From Paraburkholderia sejongensis (GTDB lineage: Bacteria; Pseudomonadota; Gammaproteobacteria; Burkholderiales; Burkholderiaceae), in contig NZ_JAJITD010000003.1 in NCBI RefSeq assembly GCF_020880815.1, positions 1 to 64,000 on the forward strand: a DNA stretch of 64,000 bases, in the 5' to 3' direction. Shown here piece by piece: positions 35,964-43,661 of the stretch. The translations under genes were made by a program, and so were the position numbers. The notes beneath the pieces are model-generated. The model had not been told where the DNA came from, did no database searches, and saw only the letters and a list, made by a program, of their open reading frames with translations. Each line of letters begins with the position of its first letter. Position 1 is the first letter of the stretch.

Positions 35964-36141
35964 CGTCCGCATCTGCGGAGCAAGCCTCATCCAAACAGAG
36001 CAACACAGCGCGCGTAGCGGCAGCAGGGTCCGCGACGCGCGTGATGACGGCTATAGCATGTTGAGCCATTTTTAGAGTCTTCCGATAATTCCCTGCCGTA
36101 ATAAGCATTCCCGATTTTCTTCTAAAACCTGGAGCCTTTTA
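35964..36141 (+). promoter_or_regulatory. AT-rich leader of the encapsulin gene
   Basis: 178 bases whose right half (about 36055-36125) is clearly AT-rich against the GC-rich surroundings, ending in CTGGAGC 5-11 bases before the encapsulin ATG. It likely contains a separate promoter for the shell and cargo genes; I could not fix -35/-10 boxes or an operator with confidence. Confidence 0.45.
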
Positions 36142-37074
36142 ATGTCGACGTCAGCGAGCGGCCAGACCGCGCTCGGCGATAACGCAGCACGGCAACTAGC
36201 CAACGCCACCAAAACAGTCCCGCAGCTTTCCACGATCACGCCGCGCTGGCTGACCCACCTGCTGCAGTGGGTCCCCGTCGAGGCGGGTATTTATCGACTG
36301 AATCGCGTGAAGGATCCCGAAGCGGTGCAGGCCGCCTGCACCGCGCGCGAAGACGTGAGCACGCTGCCGACCACTTACGTGCCGTACGAGGAGAATCCGC
36401 GCGAGTACTTCCTGAATGCGGTCAGCACGGTGCTCGATGTGCACACCCGGATCTCCGATCTGTACAGCAGCCCGCACGATCAGATCAAGGAACAGCTGCG
36501 CCTGACCATCGAGACGATCAAGGAAGTTCAGGAAAGCCAACTGATCAACAATCCGGACTACGGTCTGCTCGCCAATGTGGATGACGCGCAACGGGTGTTT
36601 CCGCTGACCGGCGCGCCCACGCCGGACGATCTGGACGAACTGCTGACGAAAGTCTGGAAGGAGCCGGCCTTCTTCCTCACGCATCCGCTCGCGATCGCCG
36701 CGTTTGGTCGTGAATGCACGCGCCGGGGCGTGCCGCCGCCGACAGTCAGCCTGTTCGGTTCGCAGTTCCTGACGTGGCGCGGCATTCCGCTGATCCCGTC
36801 GGACAAGGTGCCGGTCGCCGACGGCAAGACCAAGATTCTGTTGCTGCGGGTTGGCGACAAGCGGCAAGGCGTCGTCGGTCTGTACCAGCCCGGCGTCGCG
36901 GGCGAGCAGGGACCGGGGCTGTCGGTACGCTTCATGGGCATCAACAATCAGGCGATCGCGTCGTATCTGATCTCGCTGTATTGCTCGCTCGCGGTTCATT
37001 CACCCGATGCGCTCGCAGTGCTCGATGACGTGGAAATCGGCAAATACCATGACTATCCAGAGACCTACCGGTAG
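36142..37074 (+). CDS. Family 2A encapsulin shell protein (SrpI-like)
   Basis: 310 residues, no signal peptide. The chain matches family 2A encapsulins, HK97-fold shell proteins: N-terminal arm (NAARQLANATKTVPQLSTITPRWLTHLLQWVPVEAGIYRLNRV), YVPYEENPREYFLNAVSTVLDVHTRISDLYSSPHDQIKEQLRLTIE, QESQLINNPDYGLLANVD, FFLTHPLAIAAFGRECTRRGVPPPTVSLFGSQFLTWRGIPLIPSDKVP, and a last part with GLYQPGVAGEQGPGLSVRFMGIN. Family 2A shells assemble into ~24 nm T=1 compartments that package a cysteine desulfurase; the gene 26 bases overlapping its end encodes exactly that. Characterised relatives are Synechococcus SrpI and the Acinetobacter sulfur-storing encapsulin. Confidence 0.95.
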   Translation: MSTSASGQTALGDNAARQLANATKTVPQLSTITPRWLTHLLQWVPVEAGIYRLNRVKDPEAVQAACTAREDVSTLPTTYVPYEENPREYFLNAVSTVLDVHTRISDLYSSPHDQIKEQLRLTIETIKEVQESQLINNPDYGLLANVDDAQRVFPLTGAPTPDDLDELLTKVWKEPAFFLTHPLAIAAFGRECTRRGVPPPTVSLFGSQFLTWRGIPLIPSDKVPVADGKTKILLLRVGDKRQGVVGLYQPGVAGEQGPGLSVRFMGINNQAIASYLISLYCSLAVHSPDALAVLDDVEIGKYHDYPETYR

Positions 37075-39046
37075 TCCGCCGCGCGTGGAGGGGGCGTCTG
37101 TTTCGCCGCCGCCGGGATTGCCGGCTGGTCTGCCGGCTGGTCTGCCGGCGGGCTTGCCGGACCCCGCGCAACTCGCGCGTCTCGCAACCGAGTTCTTCAG
37201 CGCACTGCCCGGCGGCGCGGCGGCGCCCGGCGTGTCCGCGGGCAGCGGTGCGGTCGGCGGCGTCGCGTCGGCGTTGCCGGCCGCCGCACCGATTCTTGCG
37301 TCGGCGAGCAATCCGGCGCCGGCGGGTTCGCCGCTGGCCGGCCCCGGCGGCAGCGGCACCGGGGTGCCGGGCCTCGCGGTGCCGCAGGGCAAAGCGGCAG
37401 GGGCGAATCTGCTGCCGTCGGCGCCGACCCATGTGCTCGCGCTCGGCAATCGCGCGCCGGCACTTGTGCCGCACGCAGCGGCGCAGAACGGCTTGCCCGA
37501 TAACGCGGTGGCGATTGCGCCGGCGCTCGAGCCGCGCGCCGGTGGGGCCGCGCTCGGCGTCGCGCCGTTCTACTTCCTCGATGCGCCCGGGCACGGCTGG
37601 CAGCGACCCGAGCAGCCGATCGCGCTGCCGGCGAGCGGCATTGCCGCGCCGGCTTCGTTCGGTCTGCCAGGTGAAGACGAGCTGCGCGAGCTGCTGTCGA
37701 TCCACCGCTTCGCACCGCTCGACGATCAGCATGGTTTGCCGCGCGGCGGCGAGCCGTACTTCGTCGAAGGTACCCGCGCGCAGGATGCAACGCCCGGGCT
37801 CGCGGCGAGTACGCCGGCAGCCCGGCCGCCGTTCGACGTCAACGCGATTCGCCGCGATTTCCCGATCCTGCAGGAGCGCGTGAACGGCAAGCAGCTGATC
37901 TGGTTCGACAACGCGGCGACCACGCACAAGCCGCAGTCGGTGATCGACCGTCTCGCGTATTTCTACGCGCACGAGAACTCGAACATCCACCGCGCCGCGC
38001 ATACGCTGGCGGGTCGCGCGACCGATGCCTACGAGGCCGCCCGCGCCAAGGTGCAGCGCTTTATCGGTGCATCGTCGCCGGACGAGATCGTGTTCGTGCG
38101 CGGCACGACCGAAGCGATCAACCTGATCGCGAAGACGTGGGGCGTGCAGAACGTCGGCGCCGGCGACGAAATCGTCGTGTCGCATCTCGAACATCACGCG
38201 AACATCGTGCCGTGGCAGCAGCTAGCCGCGCAAACGGGCGCGACACTGCGCGTGATTCCGGTCGACGATTCCGGTCAGGTGCTGCTCGACGAATACCGCA
38301 AGCTGCTGAACGACCGCACGAAAATCGTTTCGGTTACCCAGGTATCGAATGCACTCGGCACGGTCGTGCCGGTGCGCGAGATCGTCGAGCTGGCGCATCG
38401 CGCGGGGGCGAAGGCGCTGGTGGACGGTGCGCAGTCGGTGTCGCACATGCGGGTCGACGTGCAGGCGCTGGATGCGGACTTCTTCGTGTTCTCGGGGCAC
38501 AAGATCTTCGGCCCGACCGGGATCGGCGTGGTCTACGGCAAGCGCGCGGTGCTCGACGACATGCCGCCCTGGCAGGGCGGCGGCAACATGATCGCCGACG
38601 TGACGTTCGAACGCACGGTGTTCCAGCCGCCGCCGAACCGCTTCGAAGCCGGCACCGGCAATATCGCAGATGCGGTCGGTCTCGGCGCGGCGCTCGATTA
38701 CGTCGAGCGTGTCGGCATCGAGAATATCGCGCGCTACGAGCACGATCTGCTCGAGTACGCGACCCATGCGCTGGCGCCGGTGCCGGGCGTGCGGCTCGTC
38801 GGCACCGCGCGCGACAAGGCGAGCGTGCTGTCGTTCGTGCTGCAGGGCTACGCGACCGAAGAAGTCGGGCGGGCACTGTCGCAGGAGGGCATCGCGGTGC
38901 GCTCCGGGCATCACTGCGCGCAACCGATTCTGCGCCGTTTCGGGCTCGAAGCGACGGTGCGTCCGTCGCTCGCGTTCTACAACACGTGCGATGAGGTGGA
39001 TGCGATGGTATCGGTGGTTCGTCAACTGGCAGCAAGGCGAACCTGA
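37049..39046 (+). CDS. Family 2A encapsulin cargo: cysteine desulfurase with disordered targeting extension
   Basis: 665 residues from ATG 37049, overlapping the shell gene by 26 bases. Residues 1-260 are Pro/Ala/Gly-rich and disordered, with a GLPA repeat at 23-36, the hallmark of 2A cargo, in which this region docks to the shell. Residues 260-665 are a SufS-type (group II) desulfurase: FDNAATTHKPQSVID, HANIVPWQ, PLP Lys485 in SGHKIFGPTG, FEAGTGN, and catalytic Cys623 in RSGHHCAQP. Removes sulfur from cysteine as persulfide and eventually S(0) inside the shell. Internal GC-rich repeats at 37120-37160 encode the GLPA units. Confidence 0.95.
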   Translation: MTIQRPTGSPPRVEGASVSPPPGLPAGLPAGLPAGLPDPAQLARLATEFFSALPGGAAAPGVSAGSGAVGGVASALPAAAPILASASNPAPAGSPLAGPGGSGTGVPGLAVPQGKAAGANLLPSAPTHVLALGNRAPALVPHAAAQNGLPDNAVAIAPALEPRAGGAALGVAPFYFLDAPGHGWQRPEQPIALPASGIAAPASFGLPGEDELRELLSIHRFAPLDDQHGLPRGGEPYFVEGTRAQDATPGLAASTPAARPPFDVNAIRRDFPILQERVNGKQLIWFDNAATTHKPQSVIDRLAYFYAHENSNIHRAAHTLAGRATDAYEAARAKVQRFIGASSPDEIVFVRGTTEAINLIAKTWGVQNVGAGDEIVVSHLEHHANIVPWQQLAAQTGATLRVIPVDDSGQVLLDEYRKLLNDRTKIVSVTQVSNALGTVVPVREIVELAHRAGAKALVDGAQSVSHMRVDVQALDADFFVFSGHKIFGPTGIGVVYGKRAVLDDMPPWQGGGNMIADVTFERTVFQPPPNRFEAGTGNIADAVGLGAALDYVERVGIENIARYEHDLLEYATHALAPVPGVRLVGTARDKASVLSFVLQGYATEEVGRALSQEGIAVRSGHHCAQPILRRFGLEATVRPSLAFYNTCDEVDAMVSVVRQLAARRT

Positions 39047-39095
39047 ACGGCAACGCGGCTTATTGCCGTTGGCCGCGTGGCGCAGCAAAAGCAAA

Positions 39096-39127
39096 GGCAT
39101 GGTGCCGCAAGACACCATGCCTTTTTT
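39096..39127 (+). terminator. Rho-independent terminator of the encapsulin operon
   Basis: Perfect 9-bp stem GGCATGGTG (39096-39104) and CACCATGCC (39113-39121), 8-base loop, then six T. It starts 50 bases after the desulfurase stop. An A-rich lead on the left could let it act weakly in reverse for the convergent gene. Confidence 0.93.
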
Positions 39128-39154
39128 ATGTATGCGGCCCGCGCGCCGCGCGTG

Positions 39155-39442
39155 TCAGCAAAGCGTCGTGCTCGTCACCCACGACATATCGTTAAAGCGC
39201 GTGACGATATGATCGAGCGACTCCCGCGGCGTGTGGCGCAGTGCGATCGTCGCCTGGTCGAAGCCGTCGGCCGGCAGCGTCTTGATGTCCACCTTTTCGA
39301 CATTGCCCGAAAACGGCAGCAACACCTGCCAGATCGCCGCGATGCGGATCCGTTGCGTTCCGGCGCGAACGATTAACCGATGGTGATCCGCGGATTGCAG
39401 TGGTGTCATCGGCAATCCCGTTTCCACGTGCGTGTTGCTCAT
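39155..39442 (-). CDS. Hypothetical protein, 95 residues
   Basis: AGGAGA 7 bases before the ATG. Compact mixed alpha/beta sequence (HHRLIVRAGTQRIRIAAIWQVLLPFSGNVEKVDIKTLPADGFDQATIALRHTPRESLDHIVTRFNDMSWV) with an ACT-like feel, but no family recognised. Followed on the same strand (upstream in transcription) by two further small genes. Confidence 0.65.
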   Translation of the reverse strand: MSNTHVETGLPMTPLQSADHHRLIVRAGTQRIRIAAIWQVLLPFSGNVEKVDIKTLPADGFDQATIALRHTPRESLDHIVTRFNDMSWVTSTTLC

Positions 39443-39502
39443 TGTGTTTCTCCTGGGTGTGTGTCGCGACGCCCTGTGGGCGCCGCGTTATTTTTCGATC
39501 TC

Positions 39503-39748
39503 TTATTTTTCCGGACCTGCATCGGCGATGCGATGCAGTCGATCCATGACGGCCTGTGCGTGCTTCCGATCTGCGCCGGAGATATCCTGACGGCCCAACA
39601 ATCCTTCGATGCGGCAGCGCCAGTAATCCGGCACGTTGATCAACGATGTCGGTGCTATCTCGTCGCCTCTCTCGGCAATTCGCTCGAGTTCGGCGATGAT
39701 CGCCTCGATGTGCAACAGGTCGCTTTTGTAAGAAGCGTCGAGTGCCAT
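39503..39748 (-). CDS. Hypothetical protein, 81 residues
   Basis: Soluble, helical, charged: YKSDLLHIEAIIAELERIAERGDEIAPTSLINVPDYWRCRIEGLL. Middle gene of a run of three small minus-strand genes with short gaps. Not recognised. Confidence 0.6.
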   Translation of the reverse strand: MALDASYKSDLLHIEAIIAELERIAERGDEIAPTSLINVPDYWRCRIEGLLGRQDISGADRKHAQAVMDRLHRIADAGPEK

Positions 39749-39756
39749 CCCATTCC

Positions 39757-39948
39757 TTATCGGTTCGTTTTGCTAAATACCCGCGTTGCGGTGACGCCGG
39801 GGCGGGCCTGATACCACCATTGCTCGTGATCGAGATTGCGGAGCAACTGGCGTCGTCGTCGCTCCCGACGGTAATGGCTAAATATCAGCGGCATTGCGAT
39901 CAGCAACGCGACGCCGGTGATCGTCAGTCCCATCCATGTTTCGCTCAT
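39757..39948 (-). CDS. Small single-helix membrane protein
   Basis: 63 residues with GAGGT before the ATG. One membrane helix (WMGLTITGVALLIAMPLIF, ~5-23) followed by a strongly basic stretch HYRRERRRRQLLR and a short cytoplasmic tail. Function unknown. Eight bases separate it from the 81-residue gene. Confidence 0.6.
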   Translation of the reverse strand: MSETWMGLTITGVALLIAMPLIFSHYRRERRRRQLLRNLDHEQWWYQARPGVTATRVFSKTNR

Positions 39949-40095
39949 CGTGACCTCGCTGACAGGAAAACCACGCTAGCGGGCGGGTCGAGCTTCGCTC
40001 CACGCGCATTCGGATGCGCGCCCCGCCCATCTGGAATCATGCGATTCGACTACTTTGGTCGAAACGGCTGAACGACCCAGCGATACTCAACCGGG

Positions 40096-40605
40096 CTAGC
40101 CGGCGGAGTGAACGGCCGCCTGACCCTGCTGCGCCATCGCGATCGCCTGGGCGGCGCTCTTGCGGATCGTGTCGATCCCGACGCTGCCGAACGACACCGC
40201 CGACTTCATCACGGACACAGCGGCTTCCGAACCGGCGGGCGCGTTCCGCGCGAACCCTTCCACGACCTCGCGCAATTTCTCTTGCTGTTGTTCGAAGCCG
40301 GCATCGAAGATTGCGAGAATCGCGGCAGAGGTACGAGCCGAGATATCCGACGTCTGGCGGTGGTATTCGAGCAGCGCTTCGGTGAGCGGCTGCACGCGGT
40401 TCGCCTGCTCGATCCACAGATCGAACGGCGTTTTATCCGCCAGGCGTTGCGCATCCTCGCTGCCGGGCAGCGCCTGCTTCGCCGCGTGCAGGTTCAATCG
40501 AACCAGTTCTTCGAAACCTTTGAACGCCTGTTGCGCCAGCGAAAAGGCCGTGAAAACGCTACCACTGTGCAGCCGGTCGAACTGTTCGGTCATCGGGACG
40601 GACAC
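40096..40605 (-). CDS. Phasin-family protein
   Basis: 169 residues from GTG 40605, six bases after AGGAG. All-helical amphipathic phasin pattern: VFTAFSLAQQAFKGFEELVRLNLHAAKQAL, WIEQANRVQPLTEALLEYHRQTSDISARTSAAILAIFDAGFEQQQEKLREVVEGFARNAPAGSEAAVSVMKSAVSFGSVGIDTIRKSAAQAI. Phasins coat polyhydroxybutyrate granules. Stands alone, far from any pha gene in this window. Confidence 0.9.
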   Translation of the reverse strand: MSVPMTEQFDRLHSGSVFTAFSLAQQAFKGFEELVRLNLHAAKQALPGSEDAQRLADKTPFDLWIEQANRVQPLTEALLEYHRQTSDISARTSAAILAIFDAGFEQQQEKLREVVEGFARNAPAGSEAAVSVMKSAVSFGSVGIDTIRKSAAQAIAMAQQGQAAVHSAG

Positions 40606-41176
40606 CTGAAGCTCCTTTAGTGATACGAATTAAATACGCAATACGCGGGGTGAAGACGGGGCTCATCAGACAACGCACAACGCCCTCCAGACTTGTCACG
40701 ATGCGAATTTTCCTTCCGCATCGCAACATTAGACAGTTCATTCTAACTTTGTTAAATATGCCTTTGGAAGGCTGTTTTATAAGGGGTTACCCGAAGTTTT
40801 CTGGACATATTTGGCGCCGTTTCGTCTGATGCAAGCGGCCAGCCTTGCCTGGTGTGGGAGAGCGGGAAGTTGCGACAGAACGTCACCACCACTAATTGGG
40901 AGTATTCGACTTTCCCATGACAAAACGACGCGTTTAACGGCGATGTTGCGTTGCGACAGTTCGCGTTGGGCGATGTGCGAGTTTCGCAGGCCGGGGATTG
41001 AAGCGACGGGGAATACCGTCGTGCAGCGACACGAACGAACGGGCGCGCGTCCACCTGCGACGACACGCACGCAAGCGGTGAACAGATAGGGAAAGAAGAG
41101 AGAGACGCGTCGCGCGAGAAAGCGCGAACGGCGGCGCGTGCGAATCAGCACGCGCCGCCGTACGAGGTTTAATCGA
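40606..41176. other. Intergenic region without a convincing gene
   Basis: 571 bases upstream of the phasin gene and downstream of the MarR gene. AT content rises near 40680-40790, which fits a phasin promoter region. Short frames on both strands lack start sites and family signals. No terminator recognised. Confidence 0.5.
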
Positions 41177-41617
41177 TCAGGTCTGCGGCAGCAGCAATGC
41201 CGCGAGCAGGCGCCGCAATTGCGCGGACTCGGCGGCTGTGAGCTTCGCGGTAAGAATCCGCTCCACCTGCTCGACGCGCGGCCGCAACGCGACCAGTCGC
41301 TTCTTGCCGGCGGCGCTGAGAAACAGCACATAGCTGCGCTTGTCGACCGGATCGTCGGCGCGCTCGATCAGGCCATTGCGAACCATCCGCGCGACGAGGT
41401 CGGCGATCGTCGAGCGGTCGACGTCGAGTTGATCTCCGAGTTGCCGCTGACTGACGCCGGGCGTTTCGTGCAGGATCTCGAGCGCCGCGTACTGCACGCT
41501 GGTGATTTCCGCGGAGACCTCGCTGAGCCACACTGCTGCGTGGCGTTGTTGGGCACGGCGCACCAGACTGCCGGTGAATCGGGGCAGCGTGCCGGTGTCT
41601 TCAGGTTCGATCGGCAA
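41177..41617 (-). CDS. MarR-family regulator, MobR-like
   Basis: 146 residues; no ATG is available near the natural N-terminus, TTG 41617 is the likely start. MarR winged helix: SVQYAALEILHETPGVSQRQLGDQLDVDRSTIADLVARMVRNGLIERADDPVDKRSYVLFLSAAGKKRL. Lies 27 bases after the 3-hydroxybenzoate hydroxylase-like gene on the same strand. In Comamonas, MobR is a MarR repressor of mobA that responds to 3-hydroxybenzoate; the same role is likely. Confidence 0.85.
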   Translation of the reverse strand: MPIEPEDTGTLPRFTGSLVRRAQQRHAAVWLSEVSAEITSVQYAALEILHETPGVSQRQLGDQLDVDRSTIADLVARMVRNGLIERADDPVDKRSYVLFLSAAGKKRLVALRPRVEQVERILTAKLTAAESAQLRRLLAALLLPQT

Positions 41618-41644
41618 TTTCGGAGTGTCGGATTTCAGGGTGAT

Positions 41645-43540
41645 TTAACGCGCGCGGAAGATCGGCTTGAAGAACGCGTTCAACTCGGCATATGCATTCA
41701 ACGGCAGCACGTGCGCCACATATTGATCGGGACGCACCACGACGAGCGCGCCGCGTTCGCGATCGATGCCGCGCTCGTCGAAGATATCAGCGCTCGCGTC
41801 GCGCGTAAATGCCTTTTCATAGTCGACCAGACCGTAGCGTCCCTTGCGCGGCAGCAGCAGCGCGGGCAACGAGTCGAGACTGACTTCACGGTGCGGTTGC
41901 TGCAACACCGCGCGCAGATCGAACACGCTATCGATGTCGGCGCCTTCCGGCGTGAACAGTCGCACGATCGAATCGGCCGACGTGTTCAGATGCTCGCACA
42001 ACGCATGCAACTCACGGCGCGATGCATCGGCGAATGCGTACAGACGCCAGCGGCCGTCCGCGCGCGCGGCGTGCCCCAGATGGAACGGCTTTGCATCGGC
42101 GACCCGCACGACCGGCGCCGAGTGAAAACGCGTGCCGATCGTAAAGCCTTTGGCGAGCGCCTGATGAGTGGCTTCGCCGGTCAGTGTGGCCGGCTTGTAG
42201 CGCGTGGCGACACCCGCGGTATAGCGGCCGGCGCGCACGAAATAAGCCTGCAATTCGGCCGGATCGACGCCGCCCGCTTCGGGGCGGTTCGGATCTTTCG
42301 GCGGCGCGGCCATCATCGCCGACCATTCCTTGTCGAAGTCGATCAGTTCCTGCGCGATCGGTTGGCGCTCGTCCGAATACGTGCGCAGCAGACTCACGTC
42401 GCTGCGTCCTTCGAGCACCGCGCCGAGCTTCCAGCCGAGATTGAAGCCATCCTGCATCGACACGTTCATCCCCTGACCGGCCTTCGCGCTATGCGTGTGG
42501 CACGCATCGCCGGCGATGAACACGCGCGGCTCGCGCGAACTGCCGTCGGATGCGATCGCGTCGTCGAAGCGGTCGGTGAGACGCTGGCCGACTTCGTACA
42601 CCGAAAACCACGCGACTTCCTTCACGTCGAGCGAATAAGGATGGAGGATGCTCTGCGCGGTTTCGATAATGCGCTCGACCTTGATCTGCTTGAGGCCGTC
42701 GCGGTTCTCCGCGGTGACGTCGCCGAGGTCGACGTAGAAACGCACCAGATAGCCGCCTTCGCGCGGAATGATCAGCAGGTTGCCCTTGCTCGCGGATTGG
42801 ATCGCCACTTTCAGGCGGATGTCAGGAAAGTCGCTGACCGCGAGCGCGTCCATCACGCCCCATGCATGGTTGGCCGCGTCGCCGCGCAGCGTCTGGCCGA
42901 TCGCGGTGCGCACCTTGCTGCGCGAGCCGTCGCAACCGACTACATAGCGGGCGCGCACGGTCACGAGTTCGTCGAGGCGTGCCGGATCGGTGCGCTTGAG
43001 CGTGACCCGTACCGGATATTCGTGATTGTCGTCGCGCTGCAGTTCGACGAATTCGAGGCCGTAGTCCGGTTCGAAGCGGCGCGCGGAACGGCGCATCACG
43101 TCGAGCAGATATTCCTGGATGCGTGCCTGGTTGACGATCACGTGTGGAAATTCCGACAGACCCGGTTCGGTATCCTGAACACGCCCGGTACGATGAATCG
43201 CATTGCGGTTGTCGGGAGCGGGACGCCAGAAGGCCGTTTCATTGACCCAGTACGCTTCGTCGAGCAGGCGATCGCCGAGGCCGAACGCATTGAACATCTC
43301 GACGGTGCGGCACGCGACGCCGTCGGCCTGACCCATCTGTAACGGGCCGTCGCGACGTTCAACAATGCGTGTGCGAATCGACGGGAATTGCGACAGTTGC
43401 GCGGCGAGCACGAGTCCGGCAGGGCCGCTGCCGACGATCAGCACATCGACCGTATCGGGCATTTCCGCGCGATGAGCGTTTTCGATGGCGGGTTCGATGG
43501 TCGGGTCGCCGACGCGGAAACCGTTCAGATGAAACTGCAT
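41645..43540 (-). CDS. mobA: FAD aromatic hydroxylase, probable 3-hydroxybenzoate 4-monooxygenase
   Basis: 631 residues from ATG 43538-43540 with GGAGGAGC ahead; the longer frame lacks this site. Phenol-hydroxylase-type flavoprotein: DVLIVGSGPAGLVLAAQ, VVGCDGSRSKVR, and FIAGDACHTHSAKAGQGMNVSMQDGFNLGWKL, plus the C-terminal thioredoxin-like dimer domain (ERGALVVVRPDQYVAHVLPL). Length and the N-terminal MQFHLNGFRVGDP match MobA, which turns 3-hydroxybenzoate into protocatechuate with NADPH and O2. The adjoining MarR gene supports this. Confidence 0.85.
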   Translation of the reverse strand: MQFHLNGFRVGDPTIEPAIENAHRAEMPDTVDVLIVGSGPAGLVLAAQLSQFPSIRTRIVERRDGPLQMGQADGVACRTVEMFNAFGLGDRLLDEAYWVNETAFWRPAPDNRNAIHRTGRVQDTEPGLSEFPHVIVNQARIQEYLLDVMRRSARRFEPDYGLEFVELQRDDNHEYPVRVTLKRTDPARLDELVTVRARYVVGCDGSRSKVRTAIGQTLRGDAANHAWGVMDALAVSDFPDIRLKVAIQSASKGNLLIIPREGGYLVRFYVDLGDVTAENRDGLKQIKVERIIETAQSILHPYSLDVKEVAWFSVYEVGQRLTDRFDDAIASDGSSREPRVFIAGDACHTHSAKAGQGMNVSMQDGFNLGWKLGAVLEGRSDVSLLRTYSDERQPIAQELIDFDKEWSAMMAAPPKDPNRPEAGGVDPAELQAYFVRAGRYTAGVATRYKPATLTGEATHQALAKGFTIGTRFHSAPVVRVADAKPFHLGHAARADGRWRLYAFADASRRELHALCEHLNTSADSIVRLFTPEGADIDSVFDLRAVLQQPHREVSLDSLPALLLPRKGRYGLVDYEKAFTRDASADIFDERGIDRERGALVVVRPDQYVAHVLPLNAYAELNAFFKPIFRAR

Positions 43541-43661
43541 GACGTGCTCCTCCGGATATGTGTGAAAGACTGTGAGCGGGAATATACTCCGTACCCCAAC
43601 CATTTTGAAGCACTTCTTGCGTGGATGGATGTTTACCCTGGCGTCGGCGCGGTTCGACGTT

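Noticed and set aside
37120..37160. Minisatellite-like DNA repeat
   Set aside because: It is in frame and encodes the GLPA units of the desulfurase extension, so it is described there rather than as a separate element.
40811..41089. Possible small gene upstream of the MarR/phasin gap
   Set aside because: No start signal, biased toward Arg/Thr shadow composition, no homology recognised.
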